Origin: Streptomyces sp. SID486
Lineage (GTDB): Bacteria > Actinomycetota > Actinomycetes > Streptomycetales > Streptomycetaceae
Direction: 5' to 3'
Assembly (NCBI RefSeq): GCF_009865385.1
Contig: NZ_WWJT01000547.1
Span: forward strand, 17,508 to 81,507
DNA: 64,000 nt
In this document: one piece after another, positions 60,342 to 64,000 of the stretch
Position numbering within the stretch: the first letter of the stretch is position 1
Layout of the letters: every line of letters starts with the position of its first letter
Program-made: the position numbers and the translations under genes
The notes under the pieces: generated by a model
Database searches by the model: none
Told to the model about the DNA's origin: nothing
What the model saw: only the letters and a program-made list of their open reading frames with translations

Positions 60342-61100
60342 ATGACTGACAGGCAATCGAAGATCGCGGTGGTGACCGGCGCCGGTTCCGGCATCGGGCG
60401 GGCCGTCGCCGTGGAGCTGCTGCGCCACGGCTGGTCGGTGGCGCTGGCGGGCCGGCGCACCGAGACGCTGGCGGAGACGGCGGCCCTGGCACCGCGGGCC
60501 GACTCGCTCGCGGTGCGCACCGACGTGTCCCGGCCGGACGACGTGGACGCGCTGTTCACGGCGACCGTGGCACGGTTCGGCAGGGTGGATCTGCTGTTCA
60601 ACAACGCCGGTACGTTCGGTCCGGGCGGGGTGCCGGTGGAGGAACTGCCCTACGACGCCTGGCGGCACGTGGTCGACACCAACCTCAACGGGGCGTTCCT
60701 GTGCGCCCAGGCCGCCTACCGGCGGATGAAGGAGCAGGACCCGCAGGGTGGCCGGATCATCAACAACGGCTCCGTCTCGGCCCACGCGCCCCGTCCGCAC
60801 TCGGTCGCCTACACCGCGACCAAGCACGCGCTGACCGGTCTGACCAAATCGCTGTCCCTGGACGGGCGGCCGTACCGCATCGCGGTCGGGCAGCTCGACA
60901 TCGGCAACGCGGCCACCGACATGACGAGCCGGATGCAGACCGGCGCGCTGCAGGCGAACGGGGAGGTAACCCCGGAACCGGTGATGGACGTGGCCGATGT
61001 GGCGCGCACGGTACGGCACATGGCCGAACTGCCGCTGGAGGCGAACGTGCAGTTCGCGACGGTTCTGGCGACGGCGATGCCCTACATCGGACGGGGCTGA
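60342..61100 (+). CDS. Short-chain dehydrogenase/reductase
   Basis: 252 aa classical [19 protein letters not shown] (cofactor loop), AGRRTETL (Arg, NADP-type), [29 protein letters not shown] with the Ser-Tyr-xxx-Lys catalytic set ([10 protein letters not shown]). Substrate unknown. Divergent from the Bcr/CflA transporter. Confidence 0.92.
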   Translation: MTDRQSKIAVVTGAGSGIGRAVAVELLRHGWSVALAGRRTETLAETAALAPRADSLAVRTDVSRPDDVDALFTATVARFGRVDLLFNNAGTFGPGGVPVEELPYDAWRHVVDTNLNGAFLCAQAAYRRMKEQDPQGGRIINNGSVSAHAPRPHSVAYTATKHALTGLTKSLSLDGRPYRIAVGQLDIGNAATDMTSRMQTGALQANGEVTPEPVMDVADVARTVRHMAELPLEANVQFATVLATAMPYIGRG

Positions 61101-61519
61101 GCCGCGCCCCGCCGCGCATACAAGCGGAACTCCGACATCCGCGGTATTGCGACCGGTCGCGGACGTGTGCTCAACTCTCCTCCACGGGAGCTTCACAGTT
61201 GGACCACGAGAGTTCCGCGGCCACTCCGAGGGGGGGCGGCGGCGGCCGTTCCACCGCACCGGGGTCGGGGGCGGGCCCGGCGCAGAGCGCGGGCCGGACG
61301 CCGGTGGATGGAACGGCCGCCGCCCGCATACCGCCCGGCCCGCTCAACTCCGCACGTCCCGCGATGACTTGGCGCCGCCCCACTCCTGAGCGGACCCCCC
61401 CCATCACCGGCCCACGCCTCAACCGGGCACCGCGGTGCCCCGCCAGGCGCCGCGCCGCTCAACCGGGCGCCACGCCCGCCCAGCCGGACACCGCGCTCCT
61501 CTGCCGGGCGCCGCGCTCC
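61101..61519. other. Non-coding gap with a long interrupted inverted repeat
   Basis: 419 bp between convergent genes. A 16-bp inverted repeat (61238-61253 with 61309-61324, half GGCGGCGGCCGTTCCA) extends through CCACCG (61251-61256) and CGGTGG (61302-61307), so a long stem around a roughly 45-base loop can form. It probably terminates both genes. No gene seen. Confidence 0.6.
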
Positions 61520-62950
61520 TCAGCCGGGCGGCTCGTCTCCTCCGAGGCCGTGTCCGGCGCCTACTCCGGTGCTGCGGCCGGTGCGTCCCCTGGTGCCGCG
61601 TCCGGTGTCTCCTGCGGTGCCGCGTCCGGTGTCTGCCCTGGTGCCGCGTCCGGTGTCTCCCCTGGTGCCGCGTCCGGTGCCACGGCCGGTGCCTCCCCCG
61701 GTGCCGCGTTCGGTGTCTCCCCCGGTGCCCCGGCCGGTGTCTCCTGCGGTGCCGGCCGTGGACCGCGCGCTGCGCCGGCGCAGGGCCCAGACTCCGGCGC
61801 CCAGCAGGGCGGCCGCCCCGGCCGCGCCCTCCGCCAGGCGCCAGGACGAACCGCCCCCGGCCGCGGAGCCGGGCGCTCCGGCCGCCGCCGGCCCCGTCTT
61901 CCCCCCGGACGCCGGGCCCGTGCCCGGCCTCCTCTCGCTGAGCGGCTCGACCAGTGCCCCCACGGCCCGGGCCGAACGCCCGTGGGTGAAGCCCCAGTCC
62001 AGCAGCGCGGCGGTCTGCTCGTAGACGGCGTTGCCGCCTGCGTCGGGGTGCATCACGGTGACCAGGAGGGTGCGGCCGCCGCGGGTGGCCGCGCCGGTGA
62101 AGGTGTTGCCGGCGTGGCTGGTGTAACCGTTCTTCACCCCGATGAGGCCGTCGTACGTCTTCAGGCCCCACGCCCCGGTCAGCAGCCGGTCGGTGTTCTG
62201 GATCTGGAAGGTCTTGCTGCCGCCCGCCGGGAAGTCGGCGATCCTCGTGCCGCAGTAGCCGCGGAAGTCGGCGTCCCGCAGACCGTGGCGGGCGAAGAGC
62301 GTGAGGTCGTACGCCGAGGAGATCTGCCCCTTGTGGTCGAAGCCGTCGGGGCTGACCACCCGGGTGTCCAGGGCCCGCAGATCCTCGGCTTTGGCCTGCA
62401 TCTCGGCGACGGTCTTCGCGATGCCGCCGTTCAGGTGGGACAGCACGTGCACGGCGTCGTTGCCGGAGCGCAGGAACACGCCCTGCCACAACTGCTCGAC
62501 GGTGTAGGTGATACCGGGCTTGATGCCGACGAGGCTGGAACCGGCCGGGACGTCGGCGAGGTCGGCGTCGGTGACCCGGTACCGTTCGGCGCGGTCGAAC
62601 TTGTTCAGGACGGTGTCCGCGAACAGCATCTTCAGGGTCGACGCGGGCGCGAGCGGCCGGTGCGCGCCGAAGGAGGCGAGGACCTCTCCGCTCGCGCAGT
62701 CGGCGACCAGCCACGAGCGGGCGGTCAGCTTCGCGGGCAGTCCGGAGGCACCGCGTACCTGGACGCCGACGCGAGCCAGACGTTCGCCGCCGACGACCGT
62801 CGTCGCGGCGGCCTCGGTGGCCGTGGACAGGGGGAGGGCGGCGACCGCCAGCCCGAGGGCGGCACGCCGGCTGAGCCGGGAACATTCACGCACCCGGGGA
62901 CCGTACACCGCGTGGAGCAGGGGTTTCGTGATCGAAGCCACGGACGGCAC
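61520..62950 (-). CDS. D-Ala-D-Ala carboxypeptidase (S11) with repeat-bearing C-terminal tail
   Basis: 476 aa. Exported: a hydrophobic signal (RRAALGLAVAALPLSTA) is followed by the S11 domain with LAPASTLKMLFADTVL (SxxK), FLRSGNDAVHVL (SxN) and IGVKNGYTSHAGNTFTG (KxG). A membrane anchor (AEGAAGAAALLGAGVWALRR) precedes a cytoplasmic tail of about 70 residues built from TGRGT-rich 8-residue repeats. The S11 domain trims peptidoglycan stem peptides. The tail is unusual for the family. Start is uncertain: GTG 62950 or the later GTG before RECSRLSRR. Confidence 0.88.
   Translation of the reverse strand: MPSVASITKPLLHAVYGPRVRECSRLSRRAALGLAVAALPLSTATEAAATTVVGGERLARVGVQVRGASGLPAKLTARSWLVADCASGEVLASFGAHRPLAPASTLKMLFADTVLNKFDRAERYRVTDADLADVPAGSSLVGIKPGITYTVEQLWQGVFLRSGNDAVHVLSHLNGGIAKTVAEMQAKAEDLRALDTRVVSPDGFDHKGQISSAYDLTLFARHGLRDADFRGYCGTRIADFPAGGSKTFQIQNTDRLLTGAWGLKTYDGLIGVKNGYTSHAGNTFTGAATRGGRTLLVTVMHPDAGGNAVYEQTAALLDWGFTHGRSARAVGALVEPLSERRPGTGPASGGKTGPAAAGAPGSAAGGGSSWRLAEGAAGAAALLGAGVWALRRRSARSTAGTAGDTGRGTGGDTERGTGGGTGRGTGRGTRGDTGRGTRADTGRGTAGDTGRGTRGRTGRSTGVGAGHGLGGDEPPG
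61592..61760. repeat. 24-bp tandem repeats coding the carboxypeptidase tail
   Basis: GGTGCCGCGTCCGGTGTCT heads units at 61592, 61616, 61640 and 61664 (exact 24-bp period), then degenerates to about 61760. On the minus strand each unit codes eight residues of the D-T-G-R-G-T type. Confidence 0.85.
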
Positions 62951-63287
62951 GGAATTTGCCGCGTTATGAAAATCCGATGCGCCGCCCCCGTGCCGGCCCC
63001 CGCGAGCACCGAAGTCGCCGGTGGACCCGCCCCGCCCATCCGCCCGGGCCTCGCCGCACCCGCCCGTGAAGAGGGCCTACGGGAGGGCGGTTCGGGCGCC
63101 GCCTCTGCTGCGGCCCGCACGCCCCGGGACGGCCGCCTCTTCGCGGACCGCACGCCCTGGGACGGCCGCCTCTTCGCGGACCGCACGCCCTGGGACAGTC
63201 ATCTCTTGGCGGACCGCACGCCCCGGGGGCGCCGGAAGCGGGCGGCGCACCGGCGGGGCACGGGGACCGCGGCGCCCGCTCGCCGGT
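62951..63287. repeat. Intergenic region with 33-bp tandem repeats
   Basis: 337 bp without a supported gene. Units starting CGCACGCC lie at 63116, 63149, 63182 and (partial) 63215, an exact 33-bp period; the third unit has diverged in the middle. The region lies between the carboxypeptidase and NTF2-like genes. Confidence 0.8.
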
Positions 63288-63614
63288 TCACGCCTGCCCG
63301 GTCTCGAACCGTGAGATCCGCCCGTCGTCCCCGACGGTGAAGGACCACCTGGTGCGCATCTCGCCCCAGGTGTCGTTGCGGTAGCGGGCCACCAGGGTCC
63401 GGCCGCCGTCGGACTCGTTGTCGACGTCCATGTGCCCGCGGGAGGAGAAGATCTCCTGGTCGATCCACTCGGCGAGGTCCCGGTCCGAACCGTCGTCCGC
63501 CATGGTCGCATCCGGTGCGAGCAGCGACAGGAAACCCTCGCGGTCATGGGAGTTGACGGCGTTGACGAAGGCCCGGACGGCCGGGTCGCTGAGCTTGGCT
63601 GGCTGAATCGTCAT
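63288..63614 (-). CDS. NTF2/SnoaL-like protein
   Basis: 108 aa. A SnoaL/NTF2-like cone fold is suggested by AVRAFVNAVNSHDREGFLSL, APDATMADDG and TRWSFTVGDDGRISRFETGQ. Small proteins of this fold bind or turn over diverse ligands. Start 63614 (MTIQPAKLS). Function unknown. Confidence 0.78.
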   Translation of the reverse strand: MTIQPAKLSDPAVRAFVNAVNSHDREGFLSLLAPDATMADDGSDRDLAEWIDQEIFSSRGHMDVDNESDGGRTLVARYRNDTWGEMRTRWSFTVGDDGRISRFETGQA

Positions 63615-63742
63615 GGCGCCAGGCTCACACCGCCGCTCCGGGGCCGCCACCCGAACGGCAGCGAGAACAAGCCGGGCGGGGCCGCCGGTGCGAGGGTTGG
63701 GGCCACGGGAGGGACCTGTCCGCCTGTCTGCCGGGAGTCGCC

Positions 63743-64000
<258 letters not shown>

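Noticed and set aside
63116..63230. CRISPR array
   Set aside because: Direct contiguous tandem units without unique spacers; no cas genes nearby.
60701..63340. Very long plus-strand open frame across the SDR and carboxypeptidase region
   Set aside because: It is antisense to a clear S11 protein, composed of repeats and G+C-driven open frame, with no family motifs.

Overview
The window is high-G+C actinobacterial DNA, almost certainly Streptomyces: strong third-position G/C bias, GTG starts, 1-4 nt gene overlaps, Tat and lipoprotein signals, an AfsR-type regulator, DUF397/DUF5753 genes, DasR-like and DmdR-like operator sites, and a pSAM2-type integrative element. From glnA2 through panB and map to efeOBU the order resembles, from memory, the S. 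coelicolor chromosome around SCO2241-SCO2257.

Layout. 1-5.5 kb: the 3' part of an Orn/Lys/Arg decarboxylase gene, a large KAP-family membrane NTPase, a small three-repeat protein and a possible gene fragment. 5.59-22.39 kb: an actinomycete integrative and conjugative element (AICE) of about 16.8 kb. It is bounded by two same-orientation copies of the 3' end and terminator of a glutamine synthetase gene; the right copy is the end of intact glnA2. No tRNA gene is visible at either end, so the element appears to use a protein-coding gene as its attachment site. Its left arm is cargo: an unusually A+T-rich two-gene cassette and an XRE regulator/flavoprotein pair between matching hairpins. Next come a GntR repressor with a palindromic operator, a transfer operon (DUF6284, DUF2637, a GGDEF protein, a zinc protein, an FtsK-like TraB), small Spd-like genes, a putative modification-dependent nuclease on the opposite strand, PrimPol and Rep ATPase genes, an iteron-rich candidate origin, an excisionase gene with no canonical start codon, and a tyrosine integrase ending 75 bp before the att core.

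22.4-64 kb is chromosomal. It holds glnA2 (minus), DUF3105/DUF305 genes, a secreted sedolisin, an XRE/DUF397 pair with a divergent anti-sigma-type ATPase, a GH18 chitinase with paired 12-bp promoter repeats, transporters and their regulators, panB, an ABC drug exporter, a large AfsR-like regulator, a site-2 protease, an F420-dependent NADP reductase, a sialidase, methionine aminopeptidase, and an iron block (heme oxygenase and efeOBU, each behind DmdR/DtxR-type boxes). It ends with an Rsm22-like methyltransferase, a serine hydrolase, a Bcr/CflA transporter, an SDR, a D-Ala-D-Ala carboxypeptidase with a repeat tail, and a DoxX gene cut by the window edge.

Best candidates for something undescribed are the A+T-rich pair at 5880-7219, whose two proteins carry the same N-S...Q...I-N-I-G motif on either side of a 1-nt gene overlap, and the glnA2 attachment site itself. 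All functions come from reading motifs by eye; no database search was run.
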